The position numbers were made by a program, and so were the translations under genes. The notes under the pieces were generated by a model, which saw only the letters and a program-made list of their open reading frames with translations, searched no databases and was not told the origin of the DNA. From Ilumatobacteraceae bacterium (GTDB taxonomy: Bacteria > Actinomycetota > Acidimicrobiia > Acidimicrobiales > Ilumatobacteraceae), in contig JAJTEL010000004.1 in the NCBI GenBank assembly GCA_021299715.1, positions 1 to 64,000 on the forward strand: DNA of 64,000 nt, written 5' to 3'. This document shows, in pieces, positions 55,741 through 64,000 of the stretch; positions within the stretch are counted from its first letter, which is position 1; every line of letters starts with the position of its first letter.

Positions 55741-57249
55741 GTGCCGCGCGCACTTCTTTCCGTATACGACAAGACCGGAATCGTTGAGTTTGCCTCAGCG
55801 CTTCACGCGTTGGGCTGGACCCTTGTTTCTAGTGGCGGCACTGCCGACACTCTCTCCAAAGCGGGCGTTCCTGTCACAGATGTTGCAGAAGTAACGGGTC
55901 TTTCACCCATTCTCGACCATCGTGTTGTCACGCTTCATCCGAAAATTCATGGCGGCATTTTGGCCGACCGTGACAAGTCGCAACATCTCGATGAATTGGA
56001 ACAACACGGCATCGACGAAATTGATCTCGTCGTCGTCAATTTATATCCGTTCGGATCACAACCGAGCGTTGAACTCATTGACATTGGCGGTCCGGCAATG
56101 GTTCGTGCAGCTGCGAAAAACTTTGCACATGTTGGTGTCGTTGTAGATACAGCCGATTATGCCGACGTCGTTGAGATGATTGAAGGCGGATACTTCGGTA
56201 TCTCAGCACGTCGCGTGTTGGCACAAAAAGCGTTTCGAATTACTAGTGCGTATGACGCCGCCATTGCATCGTGGCTAGCCGACGAAAGTCCTGACCGTGC
56301 AAGTGCCACCGTGCCACCAATACTCACCATGGTTGCCGAACGTGCCGAAGTATTGCGTTATGGCGAAAACCCACATCAAACGGGTGCGCGTTATCGACTG
56401 CCTGGAGTTGAGAGTTGGTGGGACTCCGCGGTGCAATTGAACGGCAAAGAGATGTCGTATCTCAACGTGTTAGACACGGAAGCTGCATGGCAATTAGTGA
56501 GTGCGTTCGACCGGCCTGCCGCAGTTGTGGTGAAGCACGCCAACCCATGTGGGGTTGCACTTGCCCCCACCATCTTTGACGCCTACACCCGCGCTCATGC
56601 CGCAGACCCCGTGAGCGCCTTTGGCGGAATTATTGCTGTGAATGGCGAAGTGAACGAGGCAACGGCGAAAGAAATCGCACAAATCTTTACTGAAGTTGTT
56701 ATTGCGCCATCTTTTACCGCAGAAGCACTTGAAATCTTGTGTGCAAAAGAGAACCTTCGTTTGATTGAAGCAGTAGCACCATTCCACTCGATGGCTATCA
56801 ATGTTCGTTCTATTGATGGTGGCTTATTAGTGCAACAAGTTGATGAAGTAGACGAACCGCTCGACGACTTCACGGTGGTTACCGAACGCGCACCAAACGA
56901 TGTTGAATGGCAAAACTTGTTGTTGGCCTGGCAAACAGTGGCAGCCACATGGAGCAACGCAATCGTCTTGGCGAACAATGATGTCGTTGTCGGTATCGGT
57001 GGCGGTCAGCCAAACCGAGTCGATGCGGCTCGTATTGCAATTGGTCGTGCTGGCGAGTCTGCGCGCGGTTCTGTAGCGGCAAGCGATGCGTTCTTCCCAT
57101 TCGGCGATACGGTCGAAGAGTTGGCCGCCGCAGGCGTCACTGCCATTATCCAACCCGGTGGCAGTGTGCGGGATTCTGCATCCATCTCGGCGGCCAACAC
57201 TCACGGCATTGCCATGGTGTTCACCGGAACCCGCCACTTCCGTCACTAA
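55741..57249 (+). CDS. purH: Bifunctional AICAR transformylase / IMP cyclohydrolase
   Basis: A 502-residue enzyme for the last two steps of purine synthesis. The N-terminal cyclohydrolase (MGS-like) domain has VSSGGTADTLSKAGVPVTDV and HPKIHGGILAD. The transformylase domain from about residue 195 has LRYGENPHQTGARY, VVKHANPCGVAL and the C-terminal IQPGGSVRDSASISAANTHG. It uses 10-formyl-THF. Starts with GTG directly after sucD, so it is cotranscribed with it. purN is not present. Confidence 0.96.
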   Translation: MPRALLSVYDKTGIVEFASALHALGWTLVSSGGTADTLSKAGVPVTDVAEVTGLSPILDHRVVTLHPKIHGGILADRDKSQHLDELEQHGIDEIDLVVVNLYPFGSQPSVELIDIGGPAMVRAAAKNFAHVGVVVDTADYADVVEMIEGGYFGISARRVLAQKAFRITSAYDAAIASWLADESPDRASATVPPILTMVAERAEVLRYGENPHQTGARYRLPGVESWWDSAVQLNGKEMSYLNVLDTEAAWQLVSAFDRPAAVVVKHANPCGVALAPTIFDAYTRAHAADPVSAFGGIIAVNGEVNEATAKEIAQIFTEVVIAPSFTAEALEILCAKENLRLIEAVAPFHSMAINVRSIDGGLLVQQVDEVDEPLDDFTVVTERAPNDVEWQNLLLAWQTVAATWSNAIVLANNDVVVGIGGGQPNRVDAARIAIGRAGESARGSVAASDAFFPFGDTVEELAAAGVTAIIQPGGSVRDSASISAANTHGIAMVFTGTRHFRH

Positions 57250-57257
57250 CGAAGTCG

Positions 57258-57263
57258 TAGACT
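57258..57263 (+). promoter_or_regulatory. Candidate leaderless -10 (TAGACT) for metF
   Basis: TAGACT ends six bases before the ATG at 57270, and there is no Shine-Dalgarno sequence. Confidence 0.55.
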
Positions 57264-57269
57264 GCACAA

Positions 57270-58130
57270 ATGGCACGTATCGGAGATCTTCTGGCCGCAG
57301 GCCGCACGTTCTCGTTCGAGTTCTCGCCCCCTAAGTCCGCTGCCGGATCCATGTCTCTTGGGCGCACTATTGCTGAACTAGAGCCCTTGGCTCCATCGTT
57401 TGTCTCGGTCACCTACGGTGCAGGCGGGTCCACCCGCGAGCACACCCGCGACACCGTTTTGTGGGTAAAGAAAGAAACGAACGTTCCGCCCATGCCGCAT
57501 CTCACGTGTGTTGGTCACACGCGACAAGAAATCACCGACATCATCTCCACCTATGTAGAGGCTGGAATTGAAAATGTGTTGGCACTTGCTGGTGACCCTC
57601 CAAAGAATCCTGGCGACGCAGCGCCAAGTGATTTCACCTACGCCCTTGAACTGGTCGAACATTTGCGCACCATTAGCGATGTCGGAATCGGTGTGGCTGC
57701 ACATCCGGAAGGTCACCCACGGTCTCGAGACTTGGCAACAGATCGTCGACATCTAGCCGAGAAATTGCGAGTGACCGACTTTGCCACCACGCAGTTCTTT
57801 TTCGATATCGACCATTACTTGTCGCTCGTCAACGACCTGGCCGATCTTGGTGTAACGAAGCCAGTAGTGCCAGGCATCATGCCCGTTACAAATATTGCGC
57901 AAGTTGAACGCATGGCTGAATTGTCCGGCGCGGCATTTCCGTCGTGGTTACGAGAAAAGTTGGAAGCAGGAAAGACTGCTGAAGAAGTTCGTCAAATAGG
58001 TGTCGATGCTGCAACTGAGTTGTGCGCTCAACTGCTTGAAGCGGGCGCACCAGGTTTGCATTTCTACACGTTGAACAAGTCAACAGCCACGCGGGAGATC
58101 TACGCCCAATTGGGCCTTCCGGTTGCATAA
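57270..58130 (+). CDS. metF: Methylenetetrahydrofolate reductase
   Basis: A 286-residue FAD enzyme: FSFEFSPPKSAAGSMSL, FVSVTYGAGGSTREHT, MPHLTCVGHTRQEI, NVLALAGDPPKNPG and the FATTQFFFD motif, close to the family pattern. It makes 5-methyl-THF for methionine synthesis. Start by leaderless signal at 57258. Confidence 0.95.
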   Translation: MARIGDLLAAGRTFSFEFSPPKSAAGSMSLGRTIAELEPLAPSFVSVTYGAGGSTREHTRDTVLWVKKETNVPPMPHLTCVGHTRQEITDIISTYVEAGIENVLALAGDPPKNPGDAAPSDFTYALELVEHLRTISDVGIGVAAHPEGHPRSRDLATDRRHLAEKLRVTDFATTQFFFDIDHYLSLVNDLADLGVTKPVVPGIMPVTNIAQVERMAELSGAAFPSWLREKLEAGKTAEEVRQIGVDAATELCAQLLEAGAPGLHFYTLNKSTATREIYAQLGLPVA

Positions 58131-58139
58131 CCCTCGTTT

Positions 58140-60068
58140 ATGAGTACGTCAGACCTTCAGAACCTGAATAGTGGAACGCCCGCGTGGGGAACTCGACGCG
58201 GTCCCGTTGTTCCGTATGTCCCTGGCCTCGACGGACTTCGTGCACTCGCTGTTCTCGCTGTCATCGTCTACCACGCAAACCGCGAATGGCTTGGTGGCGG
58301 TTTTCTTGGCGTTGAAGTGTTCTTTGTTATCTCGGGCTACCTCATCACATTGTTGCTTATTGCAGAGCGTGAACGTGTTGGCACTGTGTCGCTGGGAAAT
58401 TTCTGGTTGCGTCGCGCGCGCCGATTGTTACCCGCGTTGTTCACGCTTCTTATCGGAACAATTACCTACTGTGCACTCTTTGATTCCGACAGGCTTGGCA
58501 AATTGCGCGGCGATGTTGTGGCCGGAGTTCTCTATGCATCCAACTGGTTCCAGGTGTGGACGGGTTCGTCGTACACAACGGCGTCAGAATTTGCACCACT
58601 TCGACATTTGTGGTCTCTTGCGGTGGAAGAGCAGTTCTACATCATCTGGCCCGTCGTTATGTATGTGTTACTTCGCCGCCTGGGAAGCAAAACCCTCCCC
58701 GTTATTGGGCTTTTCTTCACTGCATTGGCAGCCGCCGTGGCTGTTTACACAGCAATGGTGTTCCGAGCTGGCCCCATTGATACGCAGGCAAAAACGCCCG
58801 ACCAATACATGGAGATCTTTGGTCAAACAGTGTTGCGTACCGACTTTTTGTACCTAGGCACTCTCACTCGCGCTACTGGCTTATTGCTTGGTGCAGCACT
58901 TGCAACATTGTGGAGACCATGGGCTATTCGTCGTGGTCGTGCTGGCTCAAACGCAAACGGATTAGACGTGATGGGAGTTCTGGCCCTCGCATCACTTGCA
59001 TGGATGTGTTGGAAGTTCCGCGAAGTTGTTCTTGTAGAAAATGTCGGAACAGAGGCCTACGCATTGCTGTATCGCGGTGGTCTTGTGCTGGTGGGAATAG
59101 CAACTGTTGTCGCTATTGCCACGGTGACGCATCCACGTTCACGACTTGGCAAATACGTGGTGGGCACGCCAATTCTGGTGTGGATTGGCAAGCGTTCTTA
59201 CGGTTTGTACCTGTACCACTGGGTTATTTTCCAGGCGTATCGCAAGAGTGCAGGTGTGGCACTGAACGCCCAAGAGTTCATTGCTCTCATGGCAATCACA
59301 TTGGTGATTACTGAAGCGTCGTATCAATTCATTGAAACACCTATTCGCACAGGTCGAGCACGTGAAGCATGGGTGGCATGGCGCTCGAACGGCAGGGGTT
59401 TTCGCGGGCCACTTCCCGTTATCGGAGCAACACTTGCAGTCATTCCATTGTTCTCTGTGGTCAGCATGGTGGGCGCAAAAGTTATTGAAGACGATGTCAC
59501 GTCGAATCTTGATGACAACGAAGGTGCTGTTGTCACGATTCCTTCTTCCACGTTGCCCAGCGCAACAACAGGTGCTCCAGTTGCCACCACCACGGTTCCT
59601 GCAAAGAAAATAGATGTTCTTGCTGTGGGCGACTCTGTCATGTTGGGGTCTGCGCGAAAACTCACTGCGCGTGGTCTTCTGGTGAATGCTGAAAAGAACC
59701 GCCAAGTGCTCGAAGCTCTTCAGGTGTTTAACTACTACCGGTCCATTAATGAACTTGGCGAAAACGTAGTAATTCACCTTGGAACAAATGGCACGACAAA
59801 AGAAGCAACTTTCGACCGAATTCTGAGACCATTGTCAGACGTCGACAGGGTGTTAGTTCTTACAGTCCGCGTGCCTGGTCGTGAGTATCAGAACATCAAC
59901 AACAAGATCATTAATGCTCTTCCGTTGAAGTATCCGAATGTCACAATTCTCGATTGGCTGGAGTATTCAAAGCCTCACAAAGATTGGTTCGCATCCGACG
60001 GAATCCACCCCAATTCGCTGGGTCAGGACCAATACGTCGACTTCATTCTGAAGGGTCTTGGCCGCTAG
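58140..60068 (+). CDS. OafA/YrhL-type membrane acyltransferase with SGNH domain
   Basis: A 642-residue protein. The N-terminal acyltransferase-3 part has VPYVPGLDGLRALAVLAVIV, a catalytic-type FLGVEVFFVISGYLI and about ten membrane segments to residue 450. After a Thr/Ser/Ala-rich linker, the C-terminal SGNH domain has VLAVGDSVMLGSARKL (nucleophile Ser), VIHLGTNGTT and DGIHPNSLG (Asp-x-x-His). Such proteins O-acetylate cell surface sugars. Starts nine bases after metF. Confidence 0.93.
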   Translation: MSTSDLQNLNSGTPAWGTRRGPVVPYVPGLDGLRALAVLAVIVYHANREWLGGGFLGVEVFFVISGYLITLLLIAERERVGTVSLGNFWLRRARRLLPALFTLLIGTITYCALFDSDRLGKLRGDVVAGVLYASNWFQVWTGSSYTTASEFAPLRHLWSLAVEEQFYIIWPVVMYVLLRRLGSKTLPVIGLFFTALAAAVAVYTAMVFRAGPIDTQAKTPDQYMEIFGQTVLRTDFLYLGTLTRATGLLLGAALATLWRPWAIRRGRAGSNANGLDVMGVLALASLAWMCWKFREVVLVENVGTEAYALLYRGGLVLVGIATVVAIATVTHPRSRLGKYVVGTPILVWIGKRSYGLYLYHWVIFQAYRKSAGVALNAQEFIALMAITLVITEASYQFIETPIRTGRAREAWVAWRSNGRGFRGPLPVIGATLAVIPLFSVVSMVGAKVIEDDVTSNLDDNEGAVVTIPSSTLPSATTGAPVATTTVPAKKIDVLAVGDSVMLGSARKLTARGLLVNAEKNRQVLEALQVFNYYRSINELGENVVIHLGTNGTTKEATFDRILRPLSDVDRVLVLTVRVPGREYQNINNKIINALPLKYPNVTILDWLEYSKPHKDWFASDGIHPNSLGQDQYVDFILKGLGR

Positions 60069-60072
60069 TTCT

Positions 60073-60087
60073 GGGGCATTTCGCCCC
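60073..60087 (+). terminator. Small hairpin, possible weak terminator
   Basis: GGGGC, ATTTC, GCCCC between the acyltransferase stop and the malate dehydrogenase promoter. The stem is only five pairs and there is no T tract, so function is doubtful. Confidence 0.3.
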
Positions 60088-60119
60088 GTCTGCATTGGGT
60101 CAATGGACGCTCCCGTGCC

Positions 60120-60125
60120 TACGCT
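60120..60125 (+). promoter_or_regulatory. Candidate leaderless -10 (TACGCT) for malate dehydrogenase
   Basis: TACGCT ends six bases before the ATG at 60132. A TTGGGT sequence 19 bases upstream (60095-60100) may be the -35. Confidence 0.6.
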
Positions 60126-60131
60126 TATGGC

Positions 60132-61118
60132 ATGACAACTCCCGTTCGTATTGCCGTCACCGGTGCAGCCGGCCAAATCGGCTACAGCCTCCTTTTCCGT
60201 ATTGCCTCTGGCGCAGTGTTTGGCCCAAACACTCCTGTCGTCTTGCAACTTCTTGAAATCACTCCGGCGCTCGGAGCCCTAGAAGGTGTTCGCATGGAAC
60301 TCGACGACTGTGCGTTCCCGCTTCTTGCTGGTGTTGTGTGCACAGACAATGCTGAAACAGCTTTCGGAGATGCTGACGCTGCATTCCTGGTTGGCGCAAT
60401 GCCGCGCAAAGATGGCATGGAGCGCGGAGATTTGCTCAGCGCAAACGGCGGAATTTTTAAGCCACAAGGTCAAGCACTTGCTGCCGCTGCAAAGAAGGAT
60501 GTGAAGGTTCTTGTTGTTGGTAACCCAGCAAACACCAACGCACTCATCGCAATGAACAATGCAAAGGGTCTCGATCCACGTCGTTTCACCGCTATGACTC
60601 GCCTCGACCACAACCGTGCACTTACACAGTTGTCCACCAAGGTAGGAAAGCCTGTCACCGACATTAAGAAGATGACCATTTGGGGCAACCACTCCAGCAC
60701 GCAGTACCCAGACCTTTTCCATTGTGAAGTGGGCGGTCAGAATGCGGCGCAACTTGTGAACGACCAAGCATGGTTAGAAAACGATTTCATCGCCACCGTT
60801 GCAAAGCGCGGCGCAGCAATTATTAAGGCTCGCGGTTTGTCGTCTGCTGCATCGGCAGCAAACGCAGCCATTGACCACATGCATTCGTGGGCCATGGGAA
60901 CTCCCGCAGGCGACTGGGTGTCGATGGCAATTCCATCCGATGGCAGCTACGGCGTACCAGAGGGCATCATCTCGTCTTTCCCCTGTGTGTGCAAAGACGG
61001 TGAGTACAGCATCGTTCAGGGTCTCGACATCGACGACTTCAGCCGGGCACGCATCGATGCGTCTGTTGCAGAACTCGTCGAAGAGCGTGACGAAGTAAAG
61101 AAGCTCGGCCTTATCTAA
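60132..61118 (+). CDS. mdh: Malate dehydrogenase
   Basis: A 328-residue NAD enzyme of the cytosolic-like group: [20 protein letters not shown]-type Rossmann start, [50 protein letters not shown] and the catalytic His in [13 protein letters not shown]. It interconverts malate and oxaloacetate. First gene of a three-gene coupled set: its TAA overlaps the next ATG by one base. Confidence 0.97.
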   Translation: MTTPVRIAVTGAAGQIGYSLLFRIASGAVFGPNTPVVLQLLEITPALGALEGVRMELDDCAFPLLAGVVCTDNAETAFGDADAAFLVGAMPRKDGMERGDLLSANGGIFKPQGQALAAAAKKDVKVLVVGNPANTNALIAMNNAKGLDPRRFTAMTRLDHNRALTQLSTKVGKPVTDIKKMTIWGNHSSTQYPDLFHCEVGGQNAAQLVNDQAWLENDFIATVAKRGAAIIKARGLSSAASAANAAIDHMHSWAMGTPAGDWVSMAIPSDGSYGVPEGIISSFPCVCKDGEYSIVQGLDIDDFSRARIDASVAELVEERDEVKKLGLI

Positions 61119-61831
61119 TGAATCCGGCGGCACTGGTCAATACAGATCGGTGGCCGTTAGAAAGCGACGCAGTCATTGCGCCGCTAAAGCAACAGTTTCA
61201 GGCGGAACACATTGCAATTTTGCCCGGATTCATTCGAGAAGAAGCGCTTACACAACTTGTTCAAGAGTGTGACGAACTAGCAACAATTGCATATCACACC
61301 GACAACAATGCCAATCTCGACGTTGTTGCATACGACCAGTTTCCTGCGCATTCTTTGATTCGCGCTCTCTACGAGTGGGACCCTCTTATGGAATTTGTTG
61401 CGCGTGTCTTGGGTCACGATTCGCTATTTCGCTACGCAGATCCGTTCGGCGCACTCAACTTATCGGTCATGCGTGATGGGCACATGTTGGGCTGGCATTT
61501 CGATCAAACAGATTTCGTTGTCAGTATCGCGCTACAGCCTTCACTTAACGGTGGGCATTTCGAGAATGTGCCCATGATCAGAAGTCAGAACGATGACAAC
61601 GCCGATGTTGTTGCGGCGGTTCGTGCGGGGGAGAGACCCGATCTCGTGCGAACAGAGCCAATGGCGCCAGGAACATTGATGATTTTCAACGGCCGATGGA
61701 GTTATCACCGCGTGACAACAGTGCACGGTGATGTGCCACGACATGTTGCGTTACTTGCATACGACACCAAGCCCGGAACCGATTCAAACGATGAATTGAA
61801 GTTGGCTCGGTATGGGCGGTTGCCCGTATGA
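61118..61831 (+). CDS. 2-oxoglutarate/Fe(II) oxygenase, HalD/BesD-like family
   Basis: A 237-residue protein. The iron ligands appear to be His127 and Asp129 in GWHFDQTDFVVSIALQ and a distal His197 in NGRWSYHRVT, with a following Arg as the 2-oxoglutarate partner. The GGHFENVPMIRS segment and GTLMIFNGR fit the family that includes the amino-acid halogenases BesD and HalD. Those halogenases have Gly in place of the Asp; here the Asp is kept, so hydroxylation is more likely. The substrate is unknown. Coupled to mdh upstream and the Fae-like gene downstream. Confidence 0.82.
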   Translation: MNPAALVNTDRWPLESDAVIAPLKQQFQAEHIAILPGFIREEALTQLVQECDELATIAYHTDNNANLDVVAYDQFPAHSLIRALYEWDPLMEFVARVLGHDSLFRYADPFGALNLSVMRDGHMLGWHFDQTDFVVSIALQPSLNGGHFENVPMIRSQNDDNADVVAAVRAGERPDLVRTEPMAPGTLMIFNGRWSYHRVTTVHGDVPRHVALLAYDTKPGTDSNDELKLARYGRLPV

Positions 61832-62328
61832 CTGACGACGTCATGTTGATCGGCGAAGGATTCGCAGGCGACGGAGTGAATGCAGCTCATGTCAATATCG
61901 TGATGGGTCCGCGTAGCGGCCCAGTGGGAACTGCATGGGCAACAGCGCTCGCTACGCCATCCACCGGACACGTTCCATTTGTTGCAGTGGCGGCGCCAGG
62001 CATTCCTCTTCGACCTTTCACATTGTTTGTGAACAAAGCAGCAATTGAAAATGATCAACATGGCCAACTCACATGGGGCGCCGCACAAGCAGGACTCGCG
62101 GCCGGCATGGGCAGTGCACACAAGACCTTTGCTTTTCGCGGGAGGGAAGACTTCGTGGTGATTGCCGCGATGTGGGTAAACCCAGCTGCCGACAACGAGG
62201 AATCTGTCTTTAACAACAATCGCGATGCCACCGTGGCGGCTATTGCAATGTGTTCCATGTTTGCCCATGCCTCAGCGGCCGACATTGAGGCGATGCTTTC
62301 GCCCTCTAACCCGTACTTTCGGAATTAG
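61828..62328 (+). CDS. Formaldehyde-activating enzyme (Fae) family protein
   Basis: A 166-residue protein. GEGFAGDGVNAAHVNIVMGP matches the Fae N terminus, with His21 at the position of the catalytic His of methylotroph Fae. AWATAL, VAVAAPGIPLRPFTLFVNKA and the TWGAAQAGLAAGM segment continue the match. In methylotrophs Fae joins formaldehyde to tetrahydromethanopterin. Whether this organism has that cofactor cannot be seen here, so it may be a Fae-like enzyme of other function. Its ATG overlaps the oxygenase TGA. Confidence 0.85.
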   Translation: MTDDVMLIGEGFAGDGVNAAHVNIVMGPRSGPVGTAWATALATPSTGHVPFVAVAAPGIPLRPFTLFVNKAAIENDQHGQLTWGAAQAGLAAGMGSAHKTFAFRGREDFVVIAAMWVNPAADNEESVFNNNRDATVAAIAMCSMFAHASAADIEAMLSPSNPYFRN

Positions 62329-62406
62329 GCCTCCAAAGTTGCGCACGGGGATTCCATCTGATTGAATACCTGACAAAACAAGTCGGAATTATCAGGAATC
62401 TCCCTT

Positions 62407-62622
62407 ATGTCAACCACGCAGCCAGAAACCTCACAGGCGCATCAGCACTTCAGCGTTGGCATTCAGACAGCCCCTGAGAGCCCTCTGAAGGCTCGCCAGT
62501 GGACCGTAGGCGTCTTGGTTGCACTCGGAGTGAGTGTGCTGGCTGTGGTCAGCCTGGCGTTCGGTAGTAACGCCGATGCGTCGTCAGGCGGAACTCCCGA
62601 CGCTCACGCTGTGTCGCGTTAA
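62407..62622 (+). CDS. Small single-pass membrane protein
   Basis: A 71-residue protein with a polar N terminus of about 30 residues, one membrane helix (WTVGVLVALGVSVLAVVSLA) and a Ser/Gly/Asp tail. No family recognised. It is convergent with the SCP2-like gene. The start codon is preceded by AGGAATC at moderate spacing. Confidence 0.6.
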   Translation: MSTTQPETSQAHQHFSVGIQTAPESPLKARQWTVGVLVALGVSVLAVVSLAFGSNADASSGGTPDAHAVSR

Positions 62623-62628
62623 GCCGAC

Positions 62629-63018
62629 CTACACGTATTCGGTGTTAGTGCGCACCGCGGTGAATGCGGAATCGAGCGCGCCAAAGACGGGGGCACAGTC
62701 AACAATGCGTTGGGTGTCGCCACTGACACGCACAAGACCTTTAATGAAGAGTTCCTGCGCCGGAACTTTTTCGGTAGCGATGTCAACCGACGAAGCCCAC
62801 GATTGCTCCATGCGCACATCTTCTTGCGGCGCAGGGCCCGGACCAAACGATGCAACACCATCGCCCACTTGTAAGTGATACATGACTGTGCCTTCAGGGC
62901 CGTCGGTGACAACTTGAGTAACGCCAATAGACATTGACTGGGCAAGTGTTGCCAAAGATTCCGACGCAGCCACTTCGGCTTGCATGGCTTCAATCCATTC
63001 GAGACTGAGATAACGCAT
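62629..63018 (-). CDS. SCP2 sterol-transfer-domain-like protein
   Basis: From the ATG at 63018 (MRYLSLEWIEAMQAEVAASE) the protein has 129 residues. The fold pattern of the SCP2 family is visible: VMYHLQVGDGVASFGPGPAP, SVDIATEKVPAQELFIKGLV and RVSGDTQRIVDCAPVF. Such domains bind lipids or acyl-CoA. A longer reading from 63210 crosses the terminator of hppA and has no similarity there. CAGACT lies six bases before the ATG on this strand. Confidence 0.8.
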   Translation of the reverse strand: MRYLSLEWIEAMQAEVAASESLATLAQSMSIGVTQVVTDGPEGTVMYHLQVGDGVASFGPGPAPQEDVRMEQSWASSVDIATEKVPAQELFIKGLVRVSGDTQRIVDCAPVFGALDSAFTAVRTNTEYV

Positions 63019-63080
63019 GGTCACAGTCTGCCTAGCGACAGGTGAAGATGCGACATGTTTGAACAGGAACCCACCAATGC

Positions 63081-63113
63081 AAAAGGGCCCGAGCATTTCT
63101 GCCCGAGCCCTTT
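63081..63113 (-). terminator. Intrinsic terminator of hppA
   Basis: Read on the minus strand: AAGGGCTCGGGC, AGAAAT loop, GCTCGGGCCCTTTT. All ten GC-rich stem positions pair in RNA if two G-U pairs are allowed. On the plus strand the same positions give A-C mismatches, so it should act mainly on the minus strand. It lies 15 bases after the hppA stop. Confidence 0.85.
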
Positions 63114-63127
63114 CGACGAAGAGTGAA

Positions 63128-64000
63128 TTACAGGTTGGCCGTAAGAGTTGCGCTCTGGCGGCTGGAACGAATAACCGATGCTGCAAGAACCACGGTGGCA
63201 ACCGCAGCAATTACAAGACGGGTTCCGTCCTTGTCCTGGTTCGAGATGATTGCAGGAAGAATCAACAATGAAACAAGGTTCATCACCTTGATCAATGGGT
63301 TGAGTGCTGGACCTGCTGTGTCTTTGAATGGGTCACCAACGGTGTCAGCAATAACTGCTGCCTTGTAAGGCTCTGAACCCTTACCACCATGGTTTCCGTC
63401 TTCGATGTACTTCTTCGCGTTGTCCCATGCACCACCTGCATTGCTGAGGTAGTTCGCCATGAGCTGGCCGGTGAGGATGACAGCAGCAAGGAATCCACCA
63501 AGTGCTTGCCAACCGATTCCAAATCCAACAATGACGGGCGTGAGCACTGCGAGAAGAGCTGGTGTTGCCAACTCACGCAGTGATGCTTCTGTACAGATGT
63601 CGATAACCGGACCGTATTCAGGCTTCTTTGTTCCTGCCATGATTCCGCCATCGCGGAACTGGTTACGAACTTCCTGAACAACAACACCAGCTGTACGGCC
63701 TACGGCGCGAATAGAAAGTGCGGAGAACAAGAATGGCACTGCACCACCGATGAGAAGACCAATGAAGATCTTCGGGTCGGCGACGTTGATGGCCAATTCT
63801 TTTGCCTTGAACACACCATCGGCAAGGCTCTCGGCTTCAATGCCGAGTTCCGTACCAGCGGTTTCAATGAACGATGCAAACAATGCAACTGCAGCAATAA
63901 CTGCAGAACCGATTGCGAAGCCCTTTGTGACAGCCTTGGTGGTGTTACCCACTGCGTCAAGGCTGACCATGATGCGCTCTGGTTCACCGTGGAACTCGCC
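63128..64000 (-). CDS. hppA: Membrane proton-translocating pyrophosphatase, C-terminal part (partial)
   Basis: The open frame runs past the window end; 290 residues are present. LDAVGNTTKAVTKGFAIGSA is the conserved loop where Lys in place of Ala marks the K+-independent proton-pumping class. Further motifs include RNQFRDGGIMAGTKKPEYG, NAGGAWDNAKKYIEDGNHGG and AAVIADTVGDPFKDTAGPAL near the pyrophosphate site. About six or seven membrane segments are visible. The enzyme pumps protons using pyrophosphate. Confidence 0.95.
   Translation of the reverse strand, partial: GEFHGEPERIMVSLDAVGNTTKAVTKGFAIGSAVIAAVALFASFIETAGTELGIEAESLADGVFKAKELAINVADPKIFIGLLIGGAVPFLFSALSIRAVGRTAGVVVQEVRNQFRDGGIMAGTKKPEYGPVIDICTEASLRELATPALLAVLTPVIVGFGIGWQALGGFLAAVILTGQLMANYLSNAGGAWDNAKKYIEDGNHGGKGSEPYKAAVIADTVGDPFKDTAGPALNPLIKVMNLVSLLILPAIISNQDKDGTRLVIAAVATVVLAASVIRSSRQSATLTANL

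Overview
The window is a chromosomal stretch from an actinobacterium of moderate GC. Gene order supports this: the str/S10/spc/alpha ribosomal run is followed by rplM-rpsI-glmM-(glmS-like)-acpS-nnr-alr-tsaE-tsaB-rimI-tsaD-groESL, an arrangement familiar from Actinobacteria. A P450 with its small ferredoxin, a TetR regulator, SCP2-like and acyl-CoA-type phosphotransferase genes, and a proton pyrophosphatase fit the same group. A lineage near Acidimicrobiia is my best guess, from the modest GC and gene content only; it is not proven by anything here. I see no phage genes, IS elements, tRNA, rRNA or CRISPR. No stretch over 300 bases lacks a gene.

Region 1 (1-20.3 kb) is the translation block. 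The EF-Tu tail and rpsJ end at a strong terminator. Three unrelated genes follow (HtrA-like protease, PhyH-type dioxygenase, alpha/beta hydrolase). The S10 operon then restarts at rplC with its own promoter and a structured leader, and runs through the spc genes to secY and adk. infA (apparent CTG start), rpmJ, rpsM, rpsK, rpsD, rpoA and rplQ follow under another promoter. A terminator hairpin after rplQ lies inside the start of truA. rplM-rpsI have a separate promoter.

Region 2 (20.3-34.6 kb) is envelope, tRNA modification and chaperone genes: glmM, an 1130-residue GlmS-like protein with two unusual extra regions, acpS, the NAD(P)HX repair enzyme, alr, the t6A set tsaE/tsaB/tsaD with rimI, dus, maf, and groES-groEL behind two CIRCE operators. 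Region 3 (34.6-42.4 kb) has small membrane and Nudix genes, then a minus-strand riboflavin operon (ribD-ribBA-ribH) under an FMN riboswitch, with a phospholipase A2-like lipoprotein downstream. A TetR gene is divergent from an unrecognised two-gene membrane module across a clean palindromic operator. An EamA transporter follows.

Region 4 (42.4-64 kb) is mixed metabolism: guaA, an NlpC/P60 hydrolase, a phosphotransferase and dienelactone hydrolase pair, yaaA-SDR, ferredoxin-P450, a PcrA helicase, a B12-binding subunit with sucCD and purH, metF, an OafA-type acyltransferase, and the coupled trio malate dehydrogenase / HalD-like oxygenase / Fae-like protein. An SCP2-like gene and the 3' part of hppA end the window.

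A recurring signal is TANNNT exactly six bases before the start codon of at least seven genes. This suggests that leaderless transcription is common in this genome, and it helped fix several starts.
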